From Pyramidobacter sp. YE332 (lineage in GTDB: Bacteria; Synergistota; Synergistia; Synergistales; Dethiosulfovibrionaceae), in NCBI RefSeq assembly GCF_033060595.1, contig NZ_CP133038.1:1302001-1366000 (forward strand): a stretch of DNA of 64,000 nt, in the 5' to 3' direction. Under the pieces are notes generated by a model, which saw nothing but the letters and a program-made list of their open reading frames with translations, was not told the origin of the DNA and ran no database searches. Every line of letters starts with the position of its first letter. Positions within the stretch are counted from its first letter, which is position 1. Positions 25,841 through 35,241 of this stretch are shown here, piece after piece. Both the position numbers and the translations under genes were made by a program.

Positions 25841-26308
25841 GTGCCCTTCGCGTTGACAAAAGAAAACGCCGCCCTCTTCGGACAGCGGGTAAACGCTGTG
25901 GTGCGCGGCTACATCGAGGCGCAGAACAGCATCTTCAAGTTCTCGTTTCTGAAAGCGCTGGGGTTGAAGCGCGTCGATCCCGCCATGGCGGCGGCGAAAG
26001 CCGGCGCGCTGAGGACCGAGGCGCAGTCCATGCTTGACGAAGTGCGCGAGCTCAAACTCGAGGCCGGAGATCCGCTGCACGAGTTCTTCATGACCATGCG
26101 CCCCTACCTGCGCAGTTTGCAGACCGCCATGACCTTCTTCATCGACCTCTGCGGTTCCATGAACGCCGCCCAAGCGGACAAACGTTCCCGTTATTGGAAA
26201 GAGCGCTACAAAAAGGACCTCGAAGAGCTTCAGCAGAAAGAGACCGATTATCTCGCGATCGGCAACGAGCTGAACCAGCGTTGGAAAAAGATCGCCGAAA
26301 AACAATGA
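25841..26308 (+). CDS. Helical cytosolic protein of unknown function
   Basis: 155 residues from a GTG two nt after the preceding stop. No signal peptide; long helices (DPAMAAAKAGALRTEAQSML, RYWKERYKKDLEELQQKE). One moderately hydrophobic helix (RSLQTAMTFFIDLCGSM, about 90-106). No recognised family. The tight spacing shows co-translation with the membrane-anchored protein upstream, so the two may form a complex. Confidence 0.55.
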   Translation: MPFALTKENAALFGQRVNAVVRGYIEAQNSIFKFSFLKALGLKRVDPAMAAAKAGALRTEAQSMLDEVRELKLEAGDPLHEFFMTMRPYLRSLQTAMTFFIDLCGSMNAAQADKRSRYWKERYKKDLEELQQKETDYLAIGNELNQRWKKIAEKQ

Positions 26309-26312
26309 CCGC

Positions 26313-26365
26313 GCAGAAAACGGGGCCGGCTTCCCATCAGGGGAGTCCGGTCCCGTTTTCTCTGC
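26313..26365. terminator. Bidirectional terminator between convergent genes
   Basis: Stem AGAAAACGGGGCCGG (26315-26329) with CCGGTCCCGTTTTCT (26347-26361), one G-T wobble, with an inner TTCCC/GGGAG extension. Serves the genes on both sides. Confidence 0.75.
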
Positions 26366-26369
26366 GAAG

Positions 26370-27521
26370 CTATTTTTGCTGCAGGCGGCGCGTGATCTCG
26401 TCGAACTCGCGGCGCACGCCCGAACTGTCGAAAGCTTGGATCTCCGGCAGCTGCATCGCCGCCAGCATGTCGAACAGCTGCATGCCCGACTGGATCACCG
26501 CGTTCATGTCGCTGATGTGCTGCACCGTCGCGTAGGTGTTGGCCGCCACTTCGCGGTCGCGTTTGATGCTGCGGATGCAGTTCTGCACGCTTGTCTTCTG
26601 GTTGTCCAGCAGTTTCAAATATTGTTCGGCCGCTTTCACCGTCATCTCGTTGGAGGCGGCGTTGCTGCGGAAGATCGCCTTCTGATCCGCCGAGAAATCG
26701 TTGCGGTCCAGCGCCGCACGGGCTTCCTTCAGGCTGGCGGCGGCGCCTTCGGAAATCTTCTTCACCTGCGGCCGCCATTCGCCGTCGATCTTGTTCACGA
26801 ACCCGTACTGCGTGTCCAGCAGCACGTCGATCAGCGTCACGTACATGCCATAATATTTGCGGGCGATGGACGTGTCGTCCTTGTTCTGCGCCATAAGCTG
26901 CGTCAGCTGCGCCGTGACGCCCTTGACGTTCTCGAAGATCACGGCGTTGCGCAGCAGGCTGTCGCCGACTACCGACGAGAACAGCACGTCGGCCTGCGCG
27001 TCGGTCAGCTTCAGTCCCCAGCCGCGCAGCTCCGCCGCGATTGCGTCGCGGATCTGCGCCAGCTCGTCGCGCAGACGTTTGACGTCCTTCTCGGCCTCGG
27101 CGATCGTTTCATCGCAGTCCTTCACCGTCTTCACAAACGGATTGTAGGACTTCTGCGGCGCCCCGATACGCTTGTTCTTGTATTCCTCGATCCTCCGATA
27201 CAGCCGGGGCAGACGCTCTTTGATCTCCTCGGAACGGTCCACCAACTTGAGCGTCTCCGAGGACAGCAGAATCCCCTGAGCCCGGCGCAGCAGCTTGGCA
27301 ATCTTGGCGCCCGTCTTCTGCTGGTCGGCGCCCAGCCAGGAACTTTCCGGCAAACGTTTTTGCTTCTCGCGCAGGGTCGTAGCCTCGTCAAGAGTCCCCG
27401 TCAGATTTTCCCATTCCGACATCACCGCCTCCGGCAGCGCGGCGCAAATCCGCTCCGCCATGACCGCGCCGGCCATCCACAGCAGCACGGTCATCCACAG
27501 CGCGCCCTTGAAAGCTTTCAT
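26370..27521 (-). CDS. Secreted coiled-coil protein of unknown function
   Basis: 383 residues with a signal peptide (GALWMTVLLWMAGAVMA, cut near residue 22). The remainder is mostly alpha-helical with long charged stretches (EEIKERLPRLYRRIEEYKNKR, DETIAEAEKDVKRLRDELAQI). No enzymatic motif. It is convergent with the membrane-anchored and helical pair at 25437-26308; all three are unknown and may belong together in envelope biology. GGAGGGTACGG lies before the ATG. Confidence 0.6.
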   Translation of the reverse strand: MKAFKGALWMTVLLWMAGAVMAERICAALPEAVMSEWENLTGTLDEATTLREKQKRLPESSWLGADQQKTGAKIAKLLRRAQGILLSSETLKLVDRSEEIKERLPRLYRRIEEYKNKRIGAPQKSYNPFVKTVKDCDETIAEAEKDVKRLRDELAQIRDAIAAELRGWGLKLTDAQADVLFSSVVGDSLLRNAVIFENVKGVTAQLTQLMAQNKDDTSIARKYYGMYVTLIDVLLDTQYGFVNKIDGEWRPQVKKISEGAAASLKEARAALDRNDFSADQKAIFRSNAASNEMTVKAAEQYLKLLDNQKTSVQNCIRSIKRDREVAANTYATVQHISDMNAVIQSGMQLFDMLAAMQLPEIQAFDSSGVRREFDEITRRLQQK

Positions 27522-27700
27522 CCCTTCCGTACCCTCCTTGGATTCCCACGGGTGATCTTGTGTATCGCGCCCTTTTCATACAGGAAATCTGCGCTGATGT
27601 CAATGACGATTTGCACAATATCCTAAAGTCCACCGAAAAAAACGAGACGGGCCGACGCCAAAGTTCCCTTTGCTCCGCACCGAGCGAGGGGACGCGCTTT

Positions 27701-29086
27701 TCAGGCACGCTGGAGCCGCCCGTCGATCTGCCGCAACCGGCGGTACGAGAGGGCGCTGAGCACGAAGAAAATCAGCAGCCAGCCGGCCGCCGTGGCATGG
27801 GCAATGGCCGAGATACCCAGCGACGGCACCAGCCAGAACGAGAGAATCACGCGTACGACGATCTGCAGCAGCGAGACGATCATCACGATGCGAAATTCGC
27901 CCAGCCCGCGAAAGAAACTCTGCATCACCACGTCGACGGCGCTGAGGGCGAGGTAAACCGCCTGAGGCCTCAGATAAAGGCTGCCTGCCTGGACAATCAC
28001 CGGGTTGGAGCCGCCGGGCACGAAAATCCCCATGATCGCCGCGGCGTTCAGAAACAGGAGCGTACAGGCCACGGTCACGTACGCCAGATTCATCGCAAGC
28101 CCCGCTCGGAATCCGGCCCGCACGCGTTCCGCGTGCCCCGCCCCCACGTTCTGAGCGATGAACGTCGACTCGGCCGTGGAAATGCCCTCGTAGGGCATGA
28201 CCACGATCGCCTCGATGCGCGTCGCCGCGTTGTAGCCAGCCACCACGTCGGCTCCCATCGGATTGACGCAGCCCTGCGTGAGGAAACGCCCCACGTAGAC
28301 GATAATGGACTGCAGCGCCGCCGCCCAGCTGTAGCTGATCGTCTGCCCCAACGCCGCGCGGTCAACGGCACAGTCGCCGCGACGAAGCGCCAGCAACGGT
28401 TCGTAACGATAAACATAATAAATGCAGGCGGCCGAGGAAAACATCTGCGACAGCACGGTGGCCAGCGCCGAACCGCGCACGCCCAGCCCCAGCGCGCCGA
28501 CGAAGAGCAGATTCATGGCGATGTGCAGCGCCGACGCCGCCGCCTGAAAGACGAACGGGATCTTCGAGTTGCCGATGCCGCGCAGCACCGAGGCGTAGTA
28601 ATTGTACAAAAACGAGAAGATCAGCCCGGCGAAGACGATGTTCAGATAGGCCATCGTCTCGTCGTGCAGTTCCGCCGGCGCTTTCGTCCACATCAGAACG
28701 CCGCGCGCGCCGTACAGACACAGCGCCGTCAGCCCGAGCGTGAACAGCGCGCCGAAGATCAGCGCCGTGGACATGGCTCTTTTGAGTTTTTCCGTATCGC
28801 CGGAGCCGTAAATCTGAGCGATCAGCACGGAAACGCCGGTGCACCCGCCGGCCAGGAAGAACACGACGATAAACAGAATCGGCGTGGCCACGCTGACCGC
28901 CGCCAGCGAATGGCCGCCGAGAAAACGGCCGACGATGACCGCGTCGACCGTGATGTACAACTGGAGAAAAAAATTCCCCACCATGATGGGCAGCGCAAAG
29001 AGAAAAACAGGCCGGAAAACGCCGCCCGAGAGCATCCGATTCTTTGGCTCCGCGCCTTCCATCCGGCCGCCCCCGCAGGGACTCAT
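27701..29086 (-). CDS. MATE family efflux transporter
   Basis: 461 residues with 12 predicted helices. The opening RPVFLFALPIMVGNFFLQLYITVDAVIVGRFLGGHSLAAVSVATP is the MatE signature, and the second half repeats it (SYSWAAALQSIIVYVGRFLTQGCVNPMGADVVAGYNAATRIEA). It resembles the DinF/NorM-like group of bacterial MATEs that expel cations or drugs with a Na+ or H+ gradient. It begins 3 nt after the proA stop, so it is the third gene of a proB-proA operon, an unusual place for a MATE. Confidence 0.9.
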   Translation of the reverse strand: MSPCGGGRMEGAEPKNRMLSGGVFRPVFLFALPIMVGNFFLQLYITVDAVIVGRFLGGHSLAAVSVATPILFIVVFFLAGGCTGVSVLIAQIYGSGDTEKLKRAMSTALIFGALFTLGLTALCLYGARGVLMWTKAPAELHDETMAYLNIVFAGLIFSFLYNYYASVLRGIGNSKIPFVFQAAASALHIAMNLLFVGALGLGVRGSALATVLSQMFSSAACIYYVYRYEPLLALRRGDCAVDRAALGQTISYSWAAALQSIIVYVGRFLTQGCVNPMGADVVAGYNAATRIEAIVVMPYEGISTAESTFIAQNVGAGHAERVRAGFRAGLAMNLAYVTVACTLLFLNAAAIMGIFVPGGSNPVIVQAGSLYLRPQAVYLALSAVDVVMQSFFRGLGEFRIVMIVSLLQIVVRVILSFWLVPSLGISAIAHATAAGWLLIFFVLSALSYRRLRQIDGRLQRA

Positions 29087-29089
29087 CGC

Positions 29090-30343
29090 TCAGCGCCGGA
29101 CCTGGCCGCTGCCGCGGATCTTGTACTTCGTGCTGGTCAGCTGCTCGATGCCCATGGGGCCGCGGGCGTGCAGCTTCTGCGTGCTGATGCCGATTTCCGC
29201 GCCCAGGCCGAAGACGCCGCCGTCGGTAAAGCGCGTTGAAGCGTTCACGTAGACCGCCGCCGCATCGACGCGATCGAGAAACTTTTCCGCCTCGGCGTAA
29301 TCGGTCGTAAGGATGCTCTCGGAATGCCCCGTGCCCCAGCGAGCGATATGCGCCAGCGCTTCGTCGAGCGAATTCACGATCTTGACCGAGAGGATCAGAT
29401 CGAGGTACTCCGTCGACCAGTCCTCGTCGGCGGCCGGCTCCATATCCGCAAAGATCTCACGGGCTGCGGCGTCGCCGCGCAGTTCCACGCCGTGAGCCAC
29501 CAGCGCGTTAGCCACGGCCGGCAGAACCGTCGGCGCCGCGTCTTTGTGGATCAGCAGCGTCTCCATGGCGTTGCACGCCGAAGGCCGCTGCGTCTTGGCG
29601 TTGATGACGATCGGCACGCACATCTGCGGATCGGCGGAAGCGGCGATATACGTGTGGCACACGCCGTCGCCCGTCATGATGCAGGGCACGGAACAGTGCT
29701 CGCGCACGGCTTTTTTCAGACCGCGGCCGCCGCGCGGGATCAGCACGTCCAGATCGTCCAGCTGCATCAGCGCCGTCGTCGCCTCGTGGCCGGGCACGTC
29801 GAGCAGCTGGATGCAGCTTTCGGGCAGCCCCGCGGAGGAAACGGCCTCGATCAACGCGCTGACGATCACACGGCTGGAATCCATGGCTTCGCTCCCGCCG
29901 CGCAAAATCACCGCGTTGCCCGACTTGAGGCAGAGCGCTGCCGTATCGGCGGTCACGTTGGGACGCGACTCGTAAATGACGCCGATCACGCCGAGCGGCA
30001 CGCGCACTTGCGCAATCTTCAGCCCGTCGGAATTGACATAACCGCGCACCGTCTGACCGATCGGATCGGGCAACGCCGCCACTTCCTCGATGCCGACCGC
30101 CATGTCTTCTACGCGCTGCTCCGTGAGTTTCAGCCGCTCCAGCATCGCCTGGCCGAGGCCGTTTTCTTCTCCACCGCGCATGTCGCGCCCGTTGGCCTCC
30201 AGGATTTCGTCCTTATGGGCGCGCAGTGCCGTCGCCATGGCCCGCAGCGCTTCGTTTTTCTTCGCCGAACTGGTCTGTGCCAGCACGGCCGCGGAAACGC
30301 GGGCATTCTTTCCCATTTCATGCAAAATCAACGATGCGTCCAT
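29090..30343 (-). CDS. proA: Gamma-glutamyl phosphate reductase
   Basis: 417 residues, the usual length. Family motifs: VPLGVIGVIYESRPNVTADTAALCLKSGNAVILRGG, LDVLIPRGGRGL, and the catalytic cysteine in the KTQRPSACNAMETLL block. It reduces L-glutamyl-5-phosphate to glutamate semialdehyde, the second step of proline synthesis. It follows proB by 24 nt, so the pathway enzymes are made together. Confidence 0.97.
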   Translation of the reverse strand: MDASLILHEMGKNARVSAAVLAQTSSAKKNEALRAMATALRAHKDEILEANGRDMRGGEENGLGQAMLERLKLTEQRVEDMAVGIEEVAALPDPIGQTVRGYVNSDGLKIAQVRVPLGVIGVIYESRPNVTADTAALCLKSGNAVILRGGSEAMDSSRVIVSALIEAVSSAGLPESCIQLLDVPGHEATTALMQLDDLDVLIPRGGRGLKKAVREHCSVPCIMTGDGVCHTYIAASADPQMCVPIVINAKTQRPSACNAMETLLIHKDAAPTVLPAVANALVAHGVELRGDAAAREIFADMEPAADEDWSTEYLDLILSVKIVNSLDEALAHIARWGTGHSESILTTDYAEAEKFLDRVDAAAVYVNASTRFTDGGVFGLGAEIGISTQKLHARGPMGIEQLTSTKYKIRGSGQVRR

Positions 30344-30367
30344 GATTCATTCTCCATTTCTCGACCG

Positions 30368-31492
30368 TCAGGCCCGAAGCACCGCAAGGTTGTCGCGGTG
30401 GATGACCTCGTCGAAATCCTTCGCACCCAGCAGCGCTTCAAATTCATCGCTGCGGTGCCCCTTGATCTTTTTCAGATCCCGCGAATTGAAATTCGTCAGG
30501 CCGCGGGCGATCTCCTCCCCGTCTGGAGCCAACACCGCCAACAGACGGCCGGCCTCGAATTCGCCGTTGACGGCCGTGATGCCCTTGGCCAGCAGGCTGC
30601 CGCCCTGTTCCGTCAGCGCTTTGACGGCTCCCGCGTCGATCGTCACCGACTCGAAGGGACGGTTGGCCGCGATCCACTGCTTGCGCGCGTGACGGTGCTC
30701 CATCGGCGGGATGAACAGAGTGCCCAGCACTTCGCCGTCGAGGATGCGGTGCAGCACGTTCTCCGCCGCACCGGAAGCGATCACCAGCGGGATGCCCGCC
30801 GGCAGCACCACGTCGGCGGCCGTGATCTTGGTGTACATGCCGCCGGAGGACATGCTGCTGCCCTTGCTGCCCGAGTTGTCGCGGATGCTCTGCGAAACGG
30901 TGCGCACCTCGTGGATCAGCCTGGCATCTTTGTGAACGCGAGGATCGGCATCGTAAAGCCCGTCGATGTCGGAAAGGATGATCAACAGATCGGCGCCGGC
31001 GGCGCAGGCGACCAGGGCCGACAGCGTGTCGTTGTCGCCGAATTTGAGTTCGTCCACGGCGATCGTATCGTTCTCGTTGATCACGGGAATCACGTTCATT
31101 TCGGCGAGAGCGTGCATGGTGTTGCACAGATTGAGATAGCGCGAGCGGTCGTTGAACCCGACGCGAGTCAGCAGAATCTGCGCGGTCGTGCAGCCGTACT
31201 CGGAGAAAAGTTTTTCGTACATCTGCATCAACAGCCCCTGCCCCACCGCCGCCAACGCTTGCCTGACCGGCAGGCTGGATGGCTTTTCCGCGTAACCGAG
31301 GCGCCCCATGCCGGCTCCGACCGCTCCTGACGAAACGAGCAGCACGTCGGTACCGCGGTTGTGAAGGTCGGCCAAAGCGCGGCAAAGCCTGTCCATGCGC
31401 TGGATATTGATTTTCCCGTTACTGTGCGTGATGGTGCTCGTGCCGACCTTGACCACCACGCGGCGACATTTTTTCAGCTCGCTGCGGTCCAT
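30368..31492 (-). CDS. proB: Glutamate 5-kinase
   Basis: 374 residues: an amino-acid kinase domain (RVVVKVGTSTI, LLVSSGAVGAGMGRLG, INENDTIAVDELKFGDNDTLSALVA, LIILSDIDGLYDADP) followed by a C-terminal PUA domain (about 280-374, ITAVNGEFEAGRLLAVLAPDGEEIARGLTNF) as in E. coli ProB. It makes glutamyl phosphate and is normally inhibited by proline. First gene of proB-proA-MATE. GGAGGCG precedes the ATG. Confidence 0.97.
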   Translation of the reverse strand: MDRSELKKCRRVVVKVGTSTITHSNGKINIQRMDRLCRALADLHNRGTDVLLVSSGAVGAGMGRLGYAEKPSSLPVRQALAAVGQGLLMQMYEKLFSEYGCTTAQILLTRVGFNDRSRYLNLCNTMHALAEMNVIPVINENDTIAVDELKFGDNDTLSALVACAAGADLLIILSDIDGLYDADPRVHKDARLIHEVRTVSQSIRDNSGSKGSSMSSGGMYTKITAADVVLPAGIPLVIASGAAENVLHRILDGEVLGTLFIPPMEHRHARKQWIAANRPFESVTIDAGAVKALTEQGGSLLAKGITAVNGEFEAGRLLAVLAPDGEEIARGLTNFNSRDLKKIKGHRSDEFEALLGAKDFDEVIHRDNLAVLRA

Positions 31493-31639
31493 CGAAACGC
31501 CTCCTCTGTTGAAACGCTTGTATTGCGTTTCGATCCTGAAGTGTGTGGCTTATTGTACCACGAAAAACCGGCGCCCGACGTCCTCCGAAAGCGGCGCGAT
31601 TTCAGCGCGCCAAAATCACGCCGCTTCGTAACTTTGTCA

Positions 31640-31668
31640 CTGACAAAACGGGGCCTTCCCTTTATACT
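31640..31668 (+). promoter_or_regulatory. trxA promoter
   Basis: CTGACA (31640-31645), a 17-nt spacer and TATACT (31663-31668). Start of transcription near 31675 gives a leader of about 60 nt. Confidence 0.7.
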
Positions 31669-31680
31669 TGTTTCAGCGAT

Positions 31681-31705
31681 AAAAAAGCCCGGCTTGCAGC
31701 CGGGC
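31681..31705 (-). terminator. Hairpin with minus-strand T-tract in the trxA leader
   Basis: GCCCGGCT (31687-31694) pairs with AGCCGGGC (31698-31705); on the minus strand it is followed by TTTTTT. It could stop antisense transcription toward proB or stabilise the trxA 5' end. Confidence 0.5.
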
Positions 31706-31737
31706 AACTTCAGCGATTTACAGGAGGAAACAAAGAA

Positions 31738-32046
31738 ATGACGCCGATTGTCCTTACCAGTGAAAATTTTCAGAGTGAAGTCCTTCAAAGCAGCGAACCG
31801 GTGCTGGTCGATTTCTGGGCGCCGTGGTGCGCGCCCTGCCGCGCCTTTTCGCCCGTCCTCGACGAGATCGCCGCTGAAGCTTCGGGCTTCAAAGTCGGCA
31901 AGGTCAACGTAGACGAGCAGTCTGAACTGGCGGCTTCGCTCCGTATCATGAGCATCCCCACGCTGATTTTGTTCAAAAACGGCGCTCCCTCCGCCCGCAC
32001 CGTCGGCGTGCAGTCGAAGGAAAACGTGCTCGCCCTGCTCAAATAG
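31738..32046 (+). CDS. trxA: Thioredoxin
   Basis: 102 residues from the ATG at 31738, preceded by CAGGAGGAAA. The active site is WCAPC rather than the usual WCGPC; the rest is standard (VLVDFWAPWCAPC, INVDE-like KVNVDEQ, SIPTLILFKNG with the cis-proline). It reduces protein disulfides with electrons from thioredoxin reductase. The Ala in the active site may shift its redox potential slightly. Monocistronic, with its own promoter and a strong 3' hairpin. Confidence 0.93.
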   Translation: MTPIVLTSENFQSEVLQSSEPVLVDFWAPWCAPCRAFSPVLDEIAAEASGFKVGKVNVDEQSELAASLRIMSIPTLILFKNGAPSARTVGVQSKENVLALLK

Positions 32047-32072
32047 CCGGCGCGAAAACATGGCCTGAAGAC

Positions 32073-32116
32073 GGGCGAAAGCGCCCGACGGATCAGTCCG
32101 TCGGGCGCTTTCGCCC
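32073..32116. terminator. Perfect 20-bp stem between trxA and the Crp-type gene
   Basis: Arms 32073-32092 and 32097-32116, loop TCAG. No long T-tract on either side, but the stem lies between converging genes. Confidence 0.65.
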
Positions 32117-32130
32117 CGCAGTGTCCCGAT

Positions 32131-32802
32131 TCATTTTTTTGCCGTCAGCCGCGCCATTTTGTCCGGCGCAAGCAGCTCGATACAGCCGCGGGAAAGCCGC
32201 GTCATGCCTTCGTCCTGGAAGTAACGCAGCATCCTCGTCACCACTTCGCGGGCCGTGCCCAGGTGCGCGGCGATCTTCTCGTGAGTGATCTTCAGCTTCC
32301 CCGTCCCCTCCAGCTCGCTCTCCTTCAACAAAAATTCCGCCAGACGGGCGTCGAAACTTTTCCACAGCACCTGTTCGACCAGCCAGAGGATATCGGACAG
32401 ATGGGAAGCCGCGACCTCGCCGATGAAATTCGCGAAGACCAGCGAACGCGCCACCAGACGCTTGCACGCCGCCGGCGGGATCACCCACAGCCGCGAGCTC
32501 TTTTCCGCCTCGACGCTGACGTCGAAACGAAGTCCCGGCACGGCGCAGGTGGCCGAAAACAGGCAGATGTCGCCGGGAACAAGGCGGTGCAGCGTCAGCT
32601 CGCGTCCCTCCGGAGAGAGGATAAAGGCGCGGATCTGCCCGTCCATGACGGCGATCAGGCCGTCGCAGTCCGCTGAACCGGTATGGAGCGGCACGCCGGC
32701 TTCGACGACGCGGACGAGCGCCGCCGCTTCCAGCTCCGTTCGCTCGTCCGCCGTCAGCCGTTCCCAGAACGGGAAACAGTCTTTCAACTCGATGGGATTC
32801 AC
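32131..32802 (-). CDS. Crp/Fnr family transcriptional regulator
   Basis: 223 residues: an N-terminal cyclic-nucleotide-type beta-barrel (VVEAGVPLHTGSADCDGLIAVMDGQIRAFILSPEGRELTLHRLVPGDICLF) and a C-terminal winged helix (KITHEKIAAHLGTAREVVTRMLRYFQDEGMTRLSRGCIELL). This arrangement resembles Fnr-like regulators of anaerobes that lack an Fe-S site; the cysteines present do not form an Fnr motif. Effector and targets are unknown. It lies just downstream of the ctsR-clpC operon, separated by a terminator. Confidence 0.9.
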   Translation of the reverse strand: MNPIELKDCFPFWERLTADERTELEAAALVRVVEAGVPLHTGSADCDGLIAVMDGQIRAFILSPEGRELTLHRLVPGDICLFSATCAVPGLRFDVSVEAEKSSRLWVIPPAACKRLVARSLVFANFIGEVAASHLSDILWLVEQVLWKSFDARLAEFLLKESELEGTGKLKITHEKIAAHLGTAREVVTRMLRYFQDEGMTRLSRGCIELLAPDKMARLTAKK

Positions 32803-32844
32803 CTTCCTTCGCCGTTGCTGCCGGACGGCTTTGAATTTTTACAA

Positions 32845-32877
32845 GAAAGCCGCCGAAGTTTTTCGGCGGCTTTCGTT
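32845..32877 (-). terminator. Terminator of the ctsR-clpC operon
   Basis: Stem GAAAGCCGCCGAA/TTCGGCGGCTTTC at about 32846-32875, ending in TTGTAAAAATTC on the minus strand. It overlaps the clpC stop region. Confidence 0.7.
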
Positions 32878-35201
32878 TACTCGGAAACTGCAGCCAGTTC
32901 CCGTTTGGCGCGACGGCGCGGCGGGCGCGCGCTGAACGCGAGCGTTTCGCCGGCGAGGACACAGTCCACCGTGGAGCCGTCGGGTACCTCACCGGACAGG
33001 ATCAGATCGGAGAGCGGATCTTCGATCTTCGTCTGGATCAGGCGGCGCAGCGGCCGAGCCCCCTGATTCTGAGCCGCCGCAGCCCGGAGCAGGAACTCCC
33101 GCGCGTCCTTCGCCATGGAGAGGATGATGCCGTGCTCGCCGAGACGCGAGCGCAGATCGAACATCATGATGTCGAACACGCGCGCCATCTCTTCGGCGCT
33201 GAGCGGATGGAAGACGAGCTGCGCGTCGAGCCGGTTGAGGAACTCGGGACGGAAGAATTCCCTCACGGCGCCGAGCAGCGCTTCCGATTGTTTCTTCTTT
33301 TCCGCTTCCGCGGAGGCGGAAAAGCCGAACCCCGCTTTCGCCGTTTCGCGCACGCCGAGGTTGCTGGTCATGATGATGACGGTGTTCTTGAAGTCGACCG
33401 TGCGTCCGTGGGCGTCGGTGAGCCGTCCCTCTTCGAGGATCTGCAGCAGCAGGTTGAACACGTCGGGATTGGCCTTTTCGATCTCGTCGAACAGCACGAC
33501 CGACCAGGGATGACGGCGCACGGCCTCGGTGAGGCGGCCTTCCTCGTCGTAGCCCACGTAGCCGGGCGGCGCGCCGATCAGCTTGGCGGCCTCGTGGCGC
33601 TCCATGTACTCGCTCATGTCGAAGGCCAGCAGCGCTTTTTCGCTGCCGAACAGCGCGCGCGCCAGGCAGCGGGCCAGTTCGGTCTTGCCGACGCCGCTGG
33701 GGCCGAGGAACAAAAAGCTGCCCACGGGACGGCGCGGGTCTTTCAGGCCGCTGCGCGAACGGCGCACGGCGCGGCAGAGCGCGCTCACCGCTTCGTCCTG
33801 ACCGACCAGGCGCTGGTGGATCTCCGATTCGAGGCGCAACAGACGCTGGGCTTCGTGTTCGGTCAGGGTCTTGACGGGGATGCCGCTCCACTCGGAGAGC
33901 ACGCCGGCGATCTCCTCCTCGTCGACGGTCAGCCCTTCGGGGATCTGCTGTCCGTCGAGGTCAAGGCGCACTTTCGCGCCCGCTTCGTCGATCAGATCGA
34001 TAGCCTTGTCGGGCAGGCTGCGGTCGGACAGATAGCGGCTGGACAGGCGCACGGCGGCTTCCAGCGCGCCTTCGGTGTAGTGTACGCTGTGATGTTTCTC
34101 GTAGCTTTCCTTCAATCCCTGCAGGATCGCCAGCGCCGCATCCTGATCGGGCTCGCCGACCGCCACGGGCTGGAAACGCCGTTCCAGCGCCGCGTCTTTT
34201 TCGATGTTCTTCGTGTACTCGTCGCGCGTCGTCGCGCCGATGACCTGAAACTCGCCGCGGGCCAGGCTGGGCTTGAGGATGTTGGCCGCGTCCAGCGAGC
34301 CTTCGGCGCTCCCCGCGCCGACGACGGTGTGCAGCTCGTCGATGAAAAGGATCACGTTTTTGGCGGCGGTCAGCTCGTCGACGATCTTCTTCATGCGGTC
34401 CTCGAACTCGCCGCGGTATTTGGTGCCGGCCACGATCGTCCCCATGGTCAGTTCCACGACGCGCTTGCCCTTGAGCAGCGAGGGTACGGCGCCTTTTTGG
34501 ATTCTGTAGGCCAGTCCTTCCACGATCGCCGTCTTGCCCACGCCGGGATCGCCGACCAGCACGGGATTGTTCTTGCGGCGGCGGCAGAGGATCTGCATCA
34601 TGCGGTGCGTCTCCTGCTCGCGGCCGATCAGCGGATCCAGTTCGCCTTTGGCGGCCTTGGCCGTCAGGTCGACGCAGTACTTGTCCAGCGTCGGCGTCTT
34701 GGCGTCCGCCGCCGGACGGCTGGCGGCATTCTTTTCTTCATCGGCCGCTTCCTGGCGGCTGGACTGCGCGACCAGCTGTTTTTTCAGGCCGACGCGCAGA
34801 TTTTCCGTGTCAAGCCCCAGTTCCGCCAGCGCATGACAGGCTGTGCACTCCGGCGCGGACAACACGCCGAGCAACAGATGTTCGGTGCCGACGTAACTCG
34901 AATGAAGTTCGCGGGCCAGATGGATCGCCGCGTTCAGCACCCCGCGGGCCCGATCCGACAGCGGCAGGTCGACGGGCTGCGCGTACGGCGCCGCCGGCGG
35001 CCTCAGCGCGAGGATCTCGCGCGCCACGTCCTCGGCGGCCAGTCCCGCATCTTTCAGGGCCAGCGCCGCCACCGACGACTCTTCGGCGATCAGGCCGATC
35101 ATCAGATGTTCCGTGCCGATAAATGCGTGTCCAAGGCGCAGTGCCTCACGATGCGCGATCTGGATCACGCGTTTGCTTCGTTCCGTAAAAAATTGCCACA
35201 A
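32877..35201 (-). CDS. clpC: Clp protease ATPase subunit ClpC, without middle (M/UVR) domain
   Basis: 774 residues. Two N-terminal Clp repeats (about 1-150), NBD1 with GDPGVGKT and VILFIDELH, and NBD2 with [19 protein letters not shown] and a KAGFGFS loop suited to ClpP binding. Between NBD1 and NBD2 the chain goes straight from [17 protein letters not shown] to [21 protein letters not shown], so the coiled-coil M-domain and UVR motif of typical ClpC (about 40-60 residues) are missing. It unfolds substrates for ClpP. It follows ctsR by 40 nt; mcsA and mcsB, normally in between, are absent. Confidence 0.93.
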   Translation of the reverse strand: MWQFFTERSKRVIQIAHREALRLGHAFIGTEHLMIGLIAEESSVAALALKDAGLAAEDVAREILALRPPAAPYAQPVDLPLSDRARGVLNAAIHLARELHSSYVGTEHLLLGVLSAPECTACHALAELGLDTENLRVGLKKQLVAQSSRQEAADEEKNAASRPAADAKTPTLDKYCVDLTAKAAKGELDPLIGREQETHRMMQILCRRRKNNPVLVGDPGVGKTAIVEGLAYRIQKGAVPSLLKGKRVVELTMGTIVAGTKYRGEFEDRMKKIVDELTAAKNVILFIDELHTVVGAGSAEGSLDAANILKPSLARGEFQVIGATTRDEYTKNIEKDAALERRFQPVAVGEPDQDAALAILQGLKESYEKHHSVHYTEGALEAAVRLSSRYLSDRSLPDKAIDLIDEAGAKVRLDLDGQQIPEGLTVDEEEIAGVLSEWSGIPVKTLTEHEAQRLLRLESEIHQRLVGQDEAVSALCRAVRRSRSGLKDPRRPVGSFLFLGPSGVGKTELARCLARALFGSEKALLAFDMSEYMERHEAAKLIGAPPGYVGYDEEGRLTEAVRRHPWSVVLFDEIEKANPDVFNLLLQILEEGRLTDAHGRTVDFKNTVIIMTSNLGVRETAKAGFGFSASAEAEKKKQSEALLGAVREFFRPEFLNRLDAQLVFHPLSAEEMARVFDIMMFDLRSRLGEHGIILSMAKDAREFLLRAAAAQNQGARPLRRLIQTKIEDPLSDLILSGEVPDGSTVDCVLAGETLAFSARPPRRRAKRELAAVSE

Positions 35202-35241
35202 GGCACTCCCCTCCTTGATTTCTCCGAACGATTTTCAAAAC

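Noticed and set aside
31493-31737. T-box or proline-responsive leader for proB
   Set aside because: No T-box sequence or antiterminator is visible; the minus-strand terminator at 31681-31705 stands alone and lies in the trxA leader.
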